A DNA stretch of 64,000 nucleotides. Origin: Azospirillum halopraeferens DSM 3675 (GTDB lineage: Bacteria > Pseudomonadota > Alphaproteobacteria > Azospirillales > Azospirillaceae). Below, one piece after another: positions 44,814 through 53,223 of the stretch; positions within the stretch are counted from its first letter, which is position 1, and each line of letters begins with the position of its first letter. Location: NCBI RefSeq assembly GCF_000429625.1, contig NZ_AUCF01000009.1:124001-188000 (forward strand), written 5' to 3'. The notes beneath the pieces were generated by a model that saw only the letters and a program-made list of their open reading frames with translations, did no database searches and had not been told where the DNA came from. Both the position numbers and the translations under genes were made by a program.

Positions 44814-45605
44814 TCATCCCCACGGGCTGCGGCGGTCGCCCGAGTCGGGAACGCTGCCGCGCCGCCGGATCGCCTCGCCGGCGGGCATGGTGGTGAAGGC
44901 GCGGCTGTGCGCCGGCTCGAACAGGGGCACGTCGCGGCGGCGGAAGAAGGGGATCAGCACCATGCCGGCGATGAAGCCGCCGACGTGGGCCCAGAAGGCC
45001 ACGCCGCCTTCGGCGCTGGTGGGGGTGGCGACGCCGCTGAGGATCTGGCCGATGAACCAGACGCCCAGCACGATCAGGGCCGGCACGTTGATCACCGTGA
45101 CGAACAGCAGGATCCACACCAGCACCCGGACATTGGCGCGGGGGTGCAGCACGAGATAGGCGCCCAGCACCCCGCCGATGGCGCCGCTGGCGCCGATCAT
45201 CGGAATCTCCGAGGTGGGGTTGGACAGGCTCTGCGCCAGCGCCGCGGCGACCCCGCACAGCAGGTAGAACACCACGAAGCGGCCGCGCCCCATGCTGTCC
45301 TCGACGTTGTTGCCGAAGATCCACAGGTACAGCATGTTGCCGCCCAGGTGCAGGAGGCCTCCGTGCAGGAACATGGAGGTGAACACGGTCATCCAGGGCG
45401 GCACCGCGGCGATCTGCGGCGGCAGCTCGGCGTGACCGAACAGCAGGGCGGGCACCAGCCCGTAGGCGTAGACCGCCAGGGCCTCCGCCCGCGGCGCCAG
45501 CGAGAACTGCCATGCGAAGACCAGCAGGCAGAGCGCCACGATCGCCATGGTCACCACGGGACGGCGCCGCGTCGGGTTGTCGTCGTACAGCGGAAAGAAG
45601 AACAT
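44814..45605 (-). CDS. Rhomboid-family intramembrane serine protease
   Basis: The 263-residue product has six to seven membrane helices. The catalytic serine is in IGASGAIGGVLGAYL and the catalytic histidine in FWAHVGGFIAGM; the L1-loop FTSMFLHGGLLHLGGNMLYLWIFG shows the family H-x-x-x-x-H-x-x-x-N. It should cut membrane proteins in the inner membrane; substrates unknown. ATG at 45605; an upstream in-frame ATG at 45674 has weaker support. Confidence 0.88.
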   Translation of the reverse strand: MFFFPLYDDNPTRRRPVVTMAIVALCLLVFAWQFSLAPRAEALAVYAYGLVPALLFGHAELPPQIAAVPPWMTVFTSMFLHGGLLHLGGNMLYLWIFGNNVEDSMGRGRFVVFYLLCGVAAALAQSLSNPTSEIPMIGASGAIGGVLGAYLVLHPRANVRVLVWILLFVTVINVPALIVLGVWFIGQILSGVATPTSAEGGVAFWAHVGGFIAGMVLIPFFRRRDVPLFEPAHSRAFTTMPAGEAIRRRGSVPDSGDRRSPWG

Positions 45606-45769
45606 CGCGGGTCCCCGTCGGGTGTGGCCGGCGCCACCGTCGCGCTCAAGCCTACCCCACCCCAACGCCGGCACGAAGCCCGCGGTTCCTCATGCCGGGT
45701 TCGGAACGTCCCGGTGTCCGAATCCGATATCGGCCGCCATGCAGCGGTCAGGCTTGTCCTGACCGCGCC

Positions 45770-46195
45770 TCACAGGGCCGACATGACCGCGCCGTAGCGG
45801 ATCATCTTGCCCATCGCCACCAGGGCGAGGAACAGCCACAGGTTGACGCGCAGGATGCCGGCGACCAGCGTCAACGGATCGCCGATGAACGGCATCCAGG
45901 CCAGCAGCAGCGACCACACGCCCCACCGCTCGAACCAGCCGGACGCCCGGTCGATCAGCGCGGGCTTGACGGGAAACCAGCGGCGGTCCCGGAACCGCTC
46001 GATGGAGCGCCCGAGTGCCCAGTTGACGGTGGAGCCCAGGGTGTTGGCGACCGTCGCCACCACCAGCAGCCAGAACGTGGAGTAGTGGCCCGACAGGTGC
46101 AGGCCGATCAGCACGAACTCCGACTGGATCGGCAGGATGGTGGCGGCCCCGAACGCGGTCAGGAACAGGCTGCCGTACGCGACGAGATCGTTCAT
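45770..46195 (-). CDS. DedA/SNARE-associated (YqaA-like) membrane protein
   Basis: The 141-residue product has four hydrophobic segments and the YqaA-type motifs ATILPIQSEFVLIGL, NTLGSTVNWALGR and FIGDPLTLVAGILRV, where the Gly-Asp and re-entrant loops match the short DedA-related proteins thought to move lipids across the membrane. The ribosome site is weak. Single gene. Confidence 0.75.
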   Translation of the reverse strand: MNDLVAYGSLFLTAFGAATILPIQSEFVLIGLHLSGHYSTFWLLVVATVANTLGSTVNWALGRSIERFRDRRWFPVKPALIDRASGWFERWGVWSLLLAWMPFIGDPLTLVAGILRVNLWLFLALVAMGKMIRYGAVMSAL

Positions 46196-46590
46196 GCCGG
46201 TCCGGCGCCCCTTGTCCGCGACGTCATCCGCCCCGCCCTGCAAACGGCGCAGCCGCCCGTTGGTGCCACCGCCGCGCACGGGGAAGGACGCCGGACCCAT
46301 TCATCCCCCGAATGGCCTGCCGGCGCAACCGTGGGAGACGGGGCATGCGCCGGCCGCAAGGTCGTGCCGCGGGACACAACCATTCCACGGATTGCACGGA
46401 TGACATCGGATGCCACGGATCGTGACCACCGGCGATGCCGCAGGGCCCCGGATTGAGAGATCCGTGCAATCTGTGTCCTGATCCGCGCAATCCGCGGTCG
46501 AATGGCCGGCAACTCCCGATGTGCCCGAGCGGACGGAATCCTTGCCGGCCTTGTCATCCATCGACCGATGGTCACGGGAGGCGATCCGAT
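46196..46590. other. Intergenic region with long-range inverted repeat
   Basis: No gene recognised in 395 bases. GATTGCACGGAT (46390-46401) and its exact complement (46460-46471) flank a 58-base loop, with extra imperfect copies of the same CCACGGAT/ATCCGTG word around them (46385-46490). This could form a hairpin or mark a decayed repeat element. Confidence 0.45.
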
Positions 46591-47019
46591 CTATCCCGCC
46601 GGCCGCGACACGATGTCGTAGCCGATCATCGCCAGCTTGACGGTCCGGGGGATCGCCGCGCGGCCGGACAGGTACCGGCGCGCCGTCGCGGGGGCGAGGC
46701 CCAGCGCCTCGGCCAGGGCGGCGGGGGAGAGGCCGCGGCGGGCGGCCCAGCGGTGGAGGCGCCGGGCATCCTGCTCCAGACCCAGCGTCCACAGGGTGTC
46801 CGCCGCCAGTGCGGCGTCGCCGGGCCAGTGCAACGCCTCGCCACCATCGGCCACCGCGACGGCGCGAAAGGCCCGGTCGGAGTCGGGGGCGTGGCCGGCG
46901 AGGTCGATGTCGTGCAGCGTGCCGTCGGACCAGGTGACCACCACCACCCGGCCGGCGCCGGGGGTGGCGGCCACGATCCGCCGCGGTGCCGCCGCCCCGG
47001 CCCCCGCTCTTACCGCCAT
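46591..47019 (-). CDS. DUF2442-like protein with XRE-type HTH
   Basis: The 142-residue product has an N-terminal DUF2442-like beta domain (VVVTWSDGTLHDIDL and ALHWPGDAALAADTLW, about residues 20-80) and a C-terminal helix-turn-helix (GLSPAALAEALGLAPATARRYLSG, about 95-125). Such fusions are seen among regulators and orphan antitoxins; there is no HigB-like toxin gene next to it. ATG 47019 follows GGGAGC. Separated by 23 bases from the aldo-keto reductase gene upstream. Confidence 0.6.
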   Translation of the reverse strand: MAVRAGAGAAAPRRIVAATPGAGRVVVVTWSDGTLHDIDLAGHAPDSDRAFRAVAVADGGEALHWPGDAALAADTLWTLGLEQDARRLHRWAARRGLSPAALAEALGLAPATARRYLSGRAAIPRTVKLAMIGYDIVSRPAG

Positions 47020-47042
47020 GCTCCCAGCCCCGCCGTGCCGCC

Positions 47043-48092
47043 TCAACCGGCGTCGAGCGTACGCGCCGAGGAGGAGGCGCGCCAGAGGTCGATGCCACTG
47101 TCGACCGCGTGGGCGTCGATCTCCCGCAGCTCCTCGGGCGTGAAGTCGGGGATCTTCAGGGCGTCCAGCGAGTCGTCGAGCTGCTGCACCGTGCGCGCCC
47201 CGATCAGGGCCGCGGTCACCTGCGGCCGGCGCAGCACCCAGGCGATGGCCATCTGGGCCAGCGTCTGGCCGCGCCGCCGGGCGATGGCGTCCAGGGCGCG
47301 GATGTGGGCCAGGGTCTCCGGCGTCAGGAACTGCTCCTTGAAGGTGCGCCCGCGGGTGACCCGCGCCCCCTCGGGCACGCCGTCCAGGTACTTCGACGTC
47401 AGCAGCCCCTGGGCCAGCGGCGAGAAGGCGATGCAGCCGATGCCCAGTTCCTCCAGCGTGTCCAGCAGCCCGCCCTCCACCCAGCGGTTCAGCATGGAGT
47501 AGGAGGGCTGGTGGATGAGGCAGGGGGTGCCCAGTTCCTTCAGGATGGCGGCGGCGCGGCGCGTCATCTCCGGCGAGTAGGAGGAGATGCCCACGTACAG
47601 CGCCTTGCCCCGGCGCACCACGTGGTCGAGCGCGCCCATCGTCTCCTCCAGTGGCGTGCGCGGGTCGACGCGGTGGGAGTAGAAGATGTCGACATAGTCC
47701 AGCCCCATGCGCCGCAGGCTCTGGTCCAGACTGGCCACCAGGTACTTGCGTGAGCCCCAGTTGCCATAGGGGCCGGGCCACATGTCGTAGCCGGCCTTGG
47801 TGGAGACGATGATCTCGTCGCGGTACGGCCGGAAGTCCGCCGCCATGACGCGGCCGAAGTTCTCCTCCGCCGAGCCGAACGGCGGGCCGTAGTTGTTGGC
47901 CAGGTCGAAATGGGTGACGCCGCGGTCGAAGGCGCGGCGCAGGATGGCCCGCCCCGTCTCGAACACGTCGGCGCCGCCGAAGTTCTGCCACAGCCCCAGC
48001 GAGATCGCCGGCAGGTCCAGGCCGCTGCGGCCGCTGCGGCGATAGCTCATGCGCTCGTAACGGCCGGGGTCGGCGCTGTAGATCGGTTGCAT
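47043..48092 (-). CDS. yghZ: Aldo-keto reductase (YghZ-like, L-glyceraldehyde 3-phosphate reductase)
   Basis: The 349-residue product has the AKR barrel with the catalytic Asp-Tyr-Lys-His set in FDLANNYGPPFG, STKAGYDMWPG and YSHRVDPRTPLEE, and resembles E. coli YghZ throughout (MSYRRSGRSGLDLPAISLG, KYLDGVPEGARV). YghZ reduces L-glyceraldehyde 3-phosphate and methylglyoxal. Its position 55 bases downstream of manD suggests a detoxifying or carbonyl-reducing job in the sugar-acid pathway (inference). Confidence 0.85.
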   Translation of the reverse strand: MQPIYSADPGRYERMSYRRSGRSGLDLPAISLGLWQNFGGADVFETGRAILRRAFDRGVTHFDLANNYGPPFGSAEENFGRVMAADFRPYRDEIIVSTKAGYDMWPGPYGNWGSRKYLVASLDQSLRRMGLDYVDIFYSHRVDPRTPLEETMGALDHVVRRGKALYVGISSYSPEMTRRAAAILKELGTPCLIHQPSYSMLNRWVEGGLLDTLEELGIGCIAFSPLAQGLLTSKYLDGVPEGARVTRGRTFKEQFLTPETLAHIRALDAIARRRGQTLAQMAIAWVLRRPQVTAALIGARTVQQLDDSLDALKIPDFTPEELREIDAHAVDSGIDLWRASSSARTLDAG

Positions 48093-48147
48093 CGTCAGTC
48101 CTGTCGGTCATGCCGGCCGCACGCGGCCGGGATCGGGTCGGGGCCCC

Positions 48148-49353
48148 TCACCAGTTCCACAGCGTGCCGTCGGCCAGCCGGGCCACCGGCAGGTAGGCGG
48201 GGTTGTAGGGGTATGTCGCGGCCAGCTCCTCGTCGATGTCGACACCGTGGCCCGGCACCTCGCCGGGGTGCATGTAGCCGTCCTCGAAACGGTAGGCGTG
48301 GGGGAACACGGCGTCGGTCTCCGGGCAGTGGGCCATGTGCTCCTGCACGCCGAAGTTCGGCACCCACAGGCCGAAATGCAAGGCGGCCCCCATGCACACC
48401 GGCGACAGGTCGGTGGCGCCGTGGCAGCCCGTGCGCACCTGGTAGAGCGCCGCCAGGTCGGCGATGCGGCGCAGGTGCGTGATGCCGCCGGCGTGCACCA
48501 CCGAGGCGCGGACGAAGTCGATGAGCTGGTTGGTGATCAGGTCCTTGCAGTCCCAGATGCTGTTGAACACCTCGCCCACGGCGATGGGCGTCACCGTGTG
48601 CTGGCGGATCAGGCGGAAGCAGTCCTGGTTCTCCGCCGGGGTGGGGTCCTCCATCCAGAACAGCCGGTAGGGCTCCAGGGATTTGCCCAGCCGCGCCGCC
48701 TCGATGGGGGTCAGTCGGTGATGGACGTCGTGCAGCAGGTGCGGCCCCGGGCCGTGCTTCACCCGGATCGCCTCGAACAGCTTGGGCGCGAAGTCCAGGT
48801 AGGCTTCGGTCGACCACACCGACTCCTCGGGCAGGCCGCGGGTGGCCGGTTCATAGAACTTGCCCTTGGCGACGCCGTAGACGCCGGACAGACCCGGCAC
48901 GCCCGACTGGGCGCGGATCGCCTTGTAACCCTTCTCGATGTACTCGCCGACGCGGTCCACCGTCTCGGCCACGTCGCGGCCGTTGGCGTGGGCGTACACC
49001 ATCACGCCGCTGCGGCTGGCCCCCCCAAGGAGCTGGTAGAGCGGCAGCCCCGCCACCTTGGCCTTGATGTCCCACAGCGCGGTGTCCACCGCGGCGATGG
49101 CCGACATGGTCACCGGGCCGCGGCGCCAGTAGGCGCCCTTGTACAGGTACTGCCAGATGTCCTCGATCCGGTGGGGGTCGCGCCCGATCAGGCAGGGGAT
49201 GACGTGGTCCTTCAGGTAGGACGCCACCGCCAGTTCGCGGCCGTTCAGCGTGGCGTCGCCGATTCCGTACACCCCCTCGTCGGTGACGATCTTCAGCGTG
49301 ACGAAATTGCGGCCGGGAGAGGTGACGATGACCGAGGCGCTCAGGATTTTCAT
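48148..49353 (-). CDS. manD: D-mannonate dehydratase, ManD/RspA type
   Basis: The 401-residue product is an enolase-superfamily enzyme close to Man[17 protein letters not shown] start, [29 protein letters not shown] with the ligand region, [12 protein letters not shown] and [17 protein letters not shown] and the [13 protein letters not shown] ending. It removes water from D-mannonate to give 2-keto-3-deoxygluconate. This completes the pathway from UxuB in this locus. It is 34 bases downstream of the GntR gene and in the same direction. Confidence 0.9.
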   Translation of the reverse strand: MKILSASVIVTSPGRNFVTLKIVTDEGVYGIGDATLNGRELAVASYLKDHVIPCLIGRDPHRIEDIWQYLYKGAYWRRGPVTMSAIAAVDTALWDIKAKVAGLPLYQLLGGASRSGVMVYAHANGRDVAETVDRVGEYIEKGYKAIRAQSGVPGLSGVYGVAKGKFYEPATRGLPEESVWSTEAYLDFAPKLFEAIRVKHGPGPHLLHDVHHRLTPIEAARLGKSLEPYRLFWMEDPTPAENQDCFRLIRQHTVTPIAVGEVFNSIWDCKDLITNQLIDFVRASVVHAGGITHLRRIADLAALYQVRTGCHGATDLSPVCMGAALHFGLWVPNFGVQEHMAHCPETDAVFPHAYRFEDGYMHPGEVPGHGVDIDEELAATYPYNPAYLPVARLADGTLWNW

Positions 49354-49387
49354 GGGAGGTCAGCTCCGGGGGAGGGAGAAAGCCGGG

Positions 49388-50107
49388 TCAGGCGACGCGC
49401 ACGGGCGCGGGAAGCGCCGCATCGGCGTCGTCGAACAGGTCGGGGAAGCGCCGTTCGAGTTCGGGCAGGGAGGTGAGGATTTCGCGCATGTGCATGCGCA
49501 TGGCCATCTCCGCCTCGTCGGGCCGGCCGGCCGCGATGGCGTCGACGACCATGCCATGTTGCACGATCAGGCGGTCCAGCGGTGTGGCGTCGGGCAGGCT
49601 GAGGTAGCGCACGCGGTCCATCTGGGCCTTGGTTTCCTCCACCACGCGCCAGGCGTATTCGCAGCCGATGCCCAGCGCCAGGGCGCGGTGGAACGCCTCG
49701 TCCAGTTCCAGGAAGCGGTCGTGGCGGCGCTCCGCGGCGGCGTCGTGCTGCGCCTCCAGGTTGGCGCGCAACTCGGCCAGCACGGCGGGGGGCAGACCCT
49801 CGCCGGCCTTGCGGGCCACCGCCAGCTCCACCGCCTCGCGCACGAAGCGGGCGTCCATCACCTGGCGCACGGAGATCTTGACCACGAAGGTGCCGCGCTG
49901 CGGGCGGATGGTGACGAGCCCCGCCTCGCTCAGCTTGATGAAGGCTTCGCGCACGGGCTGGCGGCTGACGCCCAGGCGGGTGGCCACCTCCTGTTCCGAC
50001 AGGGGCTGGCCGGGGCGGAACTGCATGGCGACGATGGCGTGGCGCAGGGCCCGGTAGACGCGGCGCGCCACCGGTTCGCCCGAATCCGGCTCGATCCTGA
50101 TCAGCAT
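49388..50107 (-). CDS. GntR-family (FadR/FCD) regulator of the glucuronate locus
   Basis: The 239-residue product has an N-terminal winged HTH (LSEQEVATRLGVSRQPVREAFIKLSEAGLV, split at about residues 36-66) and an all-helical FCD effector domain with metal-binding histidine and aspartate positions (D-E-A-F-H-R-A and Q-H-G-M-V-V-D-A-I). UxuR/ExuR proteins of this class respond to hexuronates. It is divergent from the TRAP transporter, and manD lies downstream, so control of both units is likely. ATG 50107 follows GGAGGCAGG. Confidence 0.85.
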   Translation of the reverse strand: MLIRIEPDSGEPVARRVYRALRHAIVAMQFRPGQPLSEQEVATRLGVSRQPVREAFIKLSEAGLVTIRPQRGTFVVKISVRQVMDARFVREAVELAVARKAGEGLPPAVLAELRANLEAQHDAAAERRHDRFLELDEAFHRALALGIGCEYAWRVVEETKAQMDRVRYLSLPDATPLDRLIVQHGMVVDAIAAGRPDEAEMAMRMHMREILTSLPELERRFPDLFDDADAALPAPVRVA

Positions 50108-50213
50108 CACCCTGCCTCCCCCCTTGCGCCCCGTTTCCGCCGTTCGGCGGCCTTCGTCCCGTCGTGGTGTCAATCATCTTGCACCCGACGGAAGGGCATT
50201 GCCAACACCATTC

Positions 50214-50232
50214 TTGTATACTACCATACCAG
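50214..50232. promoter_or_regulatory. Candidate GntR operator before dctP
   Basis: TTGTATACTACCATACCAG contains GTAT and ATAC in inverted repeat around a six-base centre and resembles the TTGGTATACCAA-type sites bound by UxuR-like regulators. It overlaps TATACT (50217-50222), a -10-like box. The match is short. Confidence 0.4.
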
Positions 50233-50286
50233 CATCGCATCAAGAACGCCTGTGACGCCGCAGGCTTCCTCTAGGGAGGACACCGT

Positions 50287-51270
50287 ATGAGCTTCATCGC
50301 CCGCACCTGGCGCGCCGCCACGCTCGGCTTCGCCATGGCGACCCTGGCCGGAACCGCGCTGGCCGCCAACTACACGCTCAACGTCAACACGGCGCTCACC
50401 CCGCAGGACCCCCTGTTCAAGGGCCTGGAAGAGTTCAAGAAGAACGTCGAGGCGCGGACCGACGGCAAGGTCGGCGTGCGCCTCTTCCCCGGCTCGCAGC
50501 TCGGCAAGGACGAGGACGTTCTGGAGCAGGCGCGCGCCGGTGCCGGCGTCGCCGTGGTGGTCGACGGCGGCCGTCTGGCCGTGTTCGTGCCGGAGTTCGG
50601 CGTGCTCGGCGCCCCCTATCTGGCGCAGGGCTACGACGGCATCCGCAAGGTCGTCACCTCCCCCCTGTTCGAGGAGTGGGTGGAGAAGCTGCGCAAGGCG
50701 TCCGGCCACCAGGTCCTGTCGTTCAACTGGTGGCAGGGCGAACGCCACCTGCTGACCAACAAGCCCGTTGCCACGCCCGCCGACCTCAGCGGCATCCGCA
50801 TGCGCACGCCGGGGGCCCCGGTGTGGATGGAGACCATCCGCGCCATGGGCGCCACGCCCACCCCGATGGGCTGGTCGGAGGTCTACACCGCGCTGCAGCA
50901 GAAGGTCATCGACGCCGTCGAGGCGCAGCACCCCGCCAGCTACGGCTCGCGCCTCTATGAAGTCACGAAGCACGTCACCAAGACCGGCCACATCAACCTG
51001 ATCACCGGTCTGGTCACCAGCGCCGCCTGGTTCGACAACCTGCCGGCCGAGTACCGCACCGTCCTGCGCGAGGAGGCCCTGAAGGCCGGCGACGTGGCGT
51101 CGCGCGGCACCCAGGCGTCGCTGGCGGATTTCGAGAAGCAGATGACCGAGAAGGGCATGACGATCGCCGAGATCGACGTGACCCCGTTCCGCGAAGCCAC
51201 GCTGCCGGTCTACGACAAGCTGGGCTTCGGCGACCTGCACAAGCAGGTGGACGCCATTCTGCAGCAGTAA
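50287..51270 (+). CDS. dctP: TRAP transporter substrate-binding protein (DctP type)
   Basis: The 327-residue product has a Sec signal (residues 1-26, ending GTALA) and the DctP fold: ALTPQDPLFKGLEEFKKNVE, VRLFPGSQLGKDEDVLEQ, LSGIRMRTPGAPVWMETIRAMGATPTPM in separate conserved blocks, with the conserved arginine in IRMRTPG that binds a carboxylate. Genes downstream make D-glucuronate or D-fructuronate the likely ligand. ATG 50287 follows AGGGAGGA, a very strong ribosome site. Confidence 0.88.
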   Translation: MSFIARTWRAATLGFAMATLAGTALAANYTLNVNTALTPQDPLFKGLEEFKKNVEARTDGKVGVRLFPGSQLGKDEDVLEQARAGAGVAVVVDGGRLAVFVPEFGVLGAPYLAQGYDGIRKVVTSPLFEEWVEKLRKASGHQVLSFNWWQGERHLLTNKPVATPADLSGIRMRTPGAPVWMETIRAMGATPTPMGWSEVYTALQQKVIDAVEAQHPASYGSRLYEVTKHVTKTGHINLITGLVTSAAWFDNLPAEYRTVLREEALKAGDVASRGTQASLADFEKQMTEKGMTIAEIDVTPFREATLPVYDKLGFGDLHKQVDAILQQ

Positions 51271-51287
51271 ACGGTACCGACGACCCC

Positions 51288-51344
51288 GTCCGCGCCGCCC
51301 GGCGCGGACGAGCGGGTCCCGGCCGGTGCGCGCCGGCCGGGACC
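51288..51344 (+). promoter_or_regulatory. Two strong hairpins between dctP and dctQ
   Basis: GTCCGCGCC pairs with GGCGCGGAC (51288-51296 with 51301-51309) and a perfect 12-base stem follows (51315-51326 with 51333-51344, six-base loop). No T run. Placed after the binding-protein gene, they probably stabilise its mRNA so that it is made in excess over the membrane subunits, as known for other binding-protein operons. Confidence 0.55.
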
Positions 51345-51420
51345 GGCCTTTCCCGCGCATCCGCGGGGCCGCCGGGCCGCGCCCTGACGCGACCGGCACC
51401 GCGCTCGAAGGACAGCCGTC

Positions 51421-51942
51421 ATGACGTCCTGGTTCTCCAAGGTGGAAGCGGCGATCGCCATGCTTCTGCTTTCCATCATCGTCGTTCTCGTCTTCGCCGC
51501 CGGCGTGATGCGCTGGTTCGGCTACCCGCTGGTCTGGTCGGTCGACCTGGCCCAGCTCCTGTTCGTGTGGGTTGCCTTCCTGGGCGCCGACCTGGCGCTG
51601 CGCAAGCGCGCCCACATCGGCATCGACTATCTGGTCAAGCGCTTTCCCGCACGTCTGCGCGCGGCGCTGGAACTGGCGCTGGGCGCCGTGGTGCTGGGCT
51701 TCCTGCTGTCGATGACCGTGCTGGGCTACCGGCTGACCATGATGAACCTGGAACGGCAGTTCGGCGACAGCGGCATCAGCTACGCCTTCGTGACCTCGGC
51801 GGTGCCCATCGGCTGCCTGCTGCTGGCCTTCACGCTGCTGGGGCAGATGCTGCAGACCGCCTGGCGGCTGCGCAGCCGCCCGCAACCCGTCTTCGCCCCC
51901 GTCAAGGCACCGGTCACGCCGGTTGAGGAGATCGCGCCATGA
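51421..51942 (+). CDS. dctQ: TRAP transporter small permease (DctQ)
   Basis: The 173-residue product has four membrane helices (about residues 12-30, 42-60, 85-105, 125-148) and the DctQ marker WSVDLAQLLFVWVAFLGADLALRKRAHIG. It pairs with DctM. Its TGA overlaps the dctM ATG (ATGA). Confidence 0.88.
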   Translation: MTSWFSKVEAAIAMLLLSIIVVLVFAAGVMRWFGYPLVWSVDLAQLLFVWVAFLGADLALRKRAHIGIDYLVKRFPARLRAALELALGAVVLGFLLSMTVLGYRLTMMNLERQFGDSGISYAFVTSAVPIGCLLLAFTLLGQMLQTAWRLRSRPQPVFAPVKAPVTPVEEIAP

Positions 51943-53216
51943 CCCTTCTGGCCGTCACCTTCTTCGTCCTGATGCTGCTGGGCGTTCCCATCGCCTTCGC
52001 CATCGGCATCGCCGGGTTCAGCTTCTTCGCCACCAGCGACGTCATGCCCATGGCGATCGGTGTGCAGCAGGTGGCGTCGGCGTCGCAGAGCTTCCCGCTG
52101 CTGGCCGTGCCCTTCTTCGTGCTGGCCGGCCACATGATGAACCGCACCGGCATCACCACGCGGCTGATCGGCTGTTCCAACGTGCTGGTGTCGTGGATGG
52201 CCGGCGGCCTGGCGCAGGTCAGCATCGTGCTGTCGACGCTGATGGGCGGCGTCTCCGGCTCGGCCGTGGCCGACGCCGCCATGGAGGCGCGCATTCTCGG
52301 CCCCGGCATGATCCAGCGGGGCTACACCAAGGGCTTCACGGCCGCTGCCATCGCCGTCAGCTCGCTGATCACCGCCACCATCCCGCCCAGCCTGGGTCTG
52401 ATCCTCTACGGCTTCGTCGGCAACGTGTCGATCGGCCGGCTGTTCCTGGCCGGCGTCGTGCCGGGCCTGCTGATGATGGCCGTGCTGATGGTCACCGTGT
52501 GGATCATCGCGCGGCGGCGCAACTACCGGCCCGAGATGGCGCGGCGGCCCACCGGCCGCGAGGTGCTGCGGGCCATGGCCGACGCCAAATGGGCCCTGCT
52601 GTTCCCGGTGGCGCTGCTGTTCGCCATCCGCGGCGGCCTGTTCACGCCGTCCGAAGTGGGCGCCTTCGCCGTCATCTACGCCCTGGTGGTGGGCTTCCTG
52701 CTGCACCGTGAACTGACGGTCTCCGGGGTTCTGGAGGCGTTGCGCGAGGCGGTGGTCGACACCGGCCTGATCATGCTGATCATCCTGTTCTCCGGCATGG
52801 TCGGCTACGCCATCATCTTCGAGCAGGCCCCCCAGACCATCGCCGGGGCGATGACCCAGCTCACTGCCGAGCCGATGCTGGTGGTGGCGATGGTCCTGCT
52901 GTTCCTGTTCCTGGCCGGCCTGTTCGTGGAGAGCACGGTCCTGGTCCTGCTGCTGACCCCGATCTTCCTGCCCATCGTCCAGCCGCTGGGCGTCGATCCC
53001 GTGCATTTCGGCATCCTGATGATGACGATCGTCACCATGGGGTCGATGACGCCGCCGGTGGGCGTGGCCATGTACACGGTGTGCAGCCTGCTCGACTGCC
53101 CGGTGGAGGAGTACATCGTCGAGTCGCTGCCCTTCATCCTCGCGGTGGTCGGGCTGGTCGTCGTCCTCGCGCTGTTCCCCGGAATCGTCCTCTTCCTGCC
53201 GAACGCTCTGATGTGA
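51939..53216 (+). CDS. dctM: TRAP transporter large permease (DctM)
   Basis: The 425-residue product has about 12 membrane helices and the family signatures GVPIAFAIGIAGF, GGVSGSAVADAAMEARIL and ATIPPSLGLILYGF, with TPPVGVAMYTVCSLL near the end. It forms the ion-coupled transport path with DctQ. uxaC starts seven bases after its stop, which makes transporter and isomerase one operon. Confidence 0.92.
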   Translation: MTLLAVTFFVLMLLGVPIAFAIGIAGFSFFATSDVMPMAIGVQQVASASQSFPLLAVPFFVLAGHMMNRTGITTRLIGCSNVLVSWMAGGLAQVSIVLSTLMGGVSGSAVADAAMEARILGPGMIQRGYTKGFTAAAIAVSSLITATIPPSLGLILYGFVGNVSIGRLFLAGVVPGLLMMAVLMVTVWIIARRRNYRPEMARRPTGREVLRAMADAKWALLFPVALLFAIRGGLFTPSEVGAFAVIYALVVGFLLHRELTVSGVLEALREAVVDTGLIMLIILFSGMVGYAIIFEQAPQTIAGAMTQLTAEPMLVVAMVLLFLFLAGLFVESTVLVLLLTPIFLPIVQPLGVDPVHFGILMMTIVTMGSMTPPVGVAMYTVCSLLDCPVEEYIVESLPFILAVVGLVVVLALFPGIVLFLPNALM

Positions 53217-53223
53217 GTGCCCG

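Noticed and set aside
46385..46490. Insertion sequence end or attachment site
   Set aside because: There are inverted copies of a CACGGAT word but no transposase or integrase and no target duplication.
46591..47019. Toxin-antitoxin pair around the DUF2442/HTH gene
   Set aside because: No small toxin-like gene adjoins it; the neighbour is a normal aldo-keto reductase.
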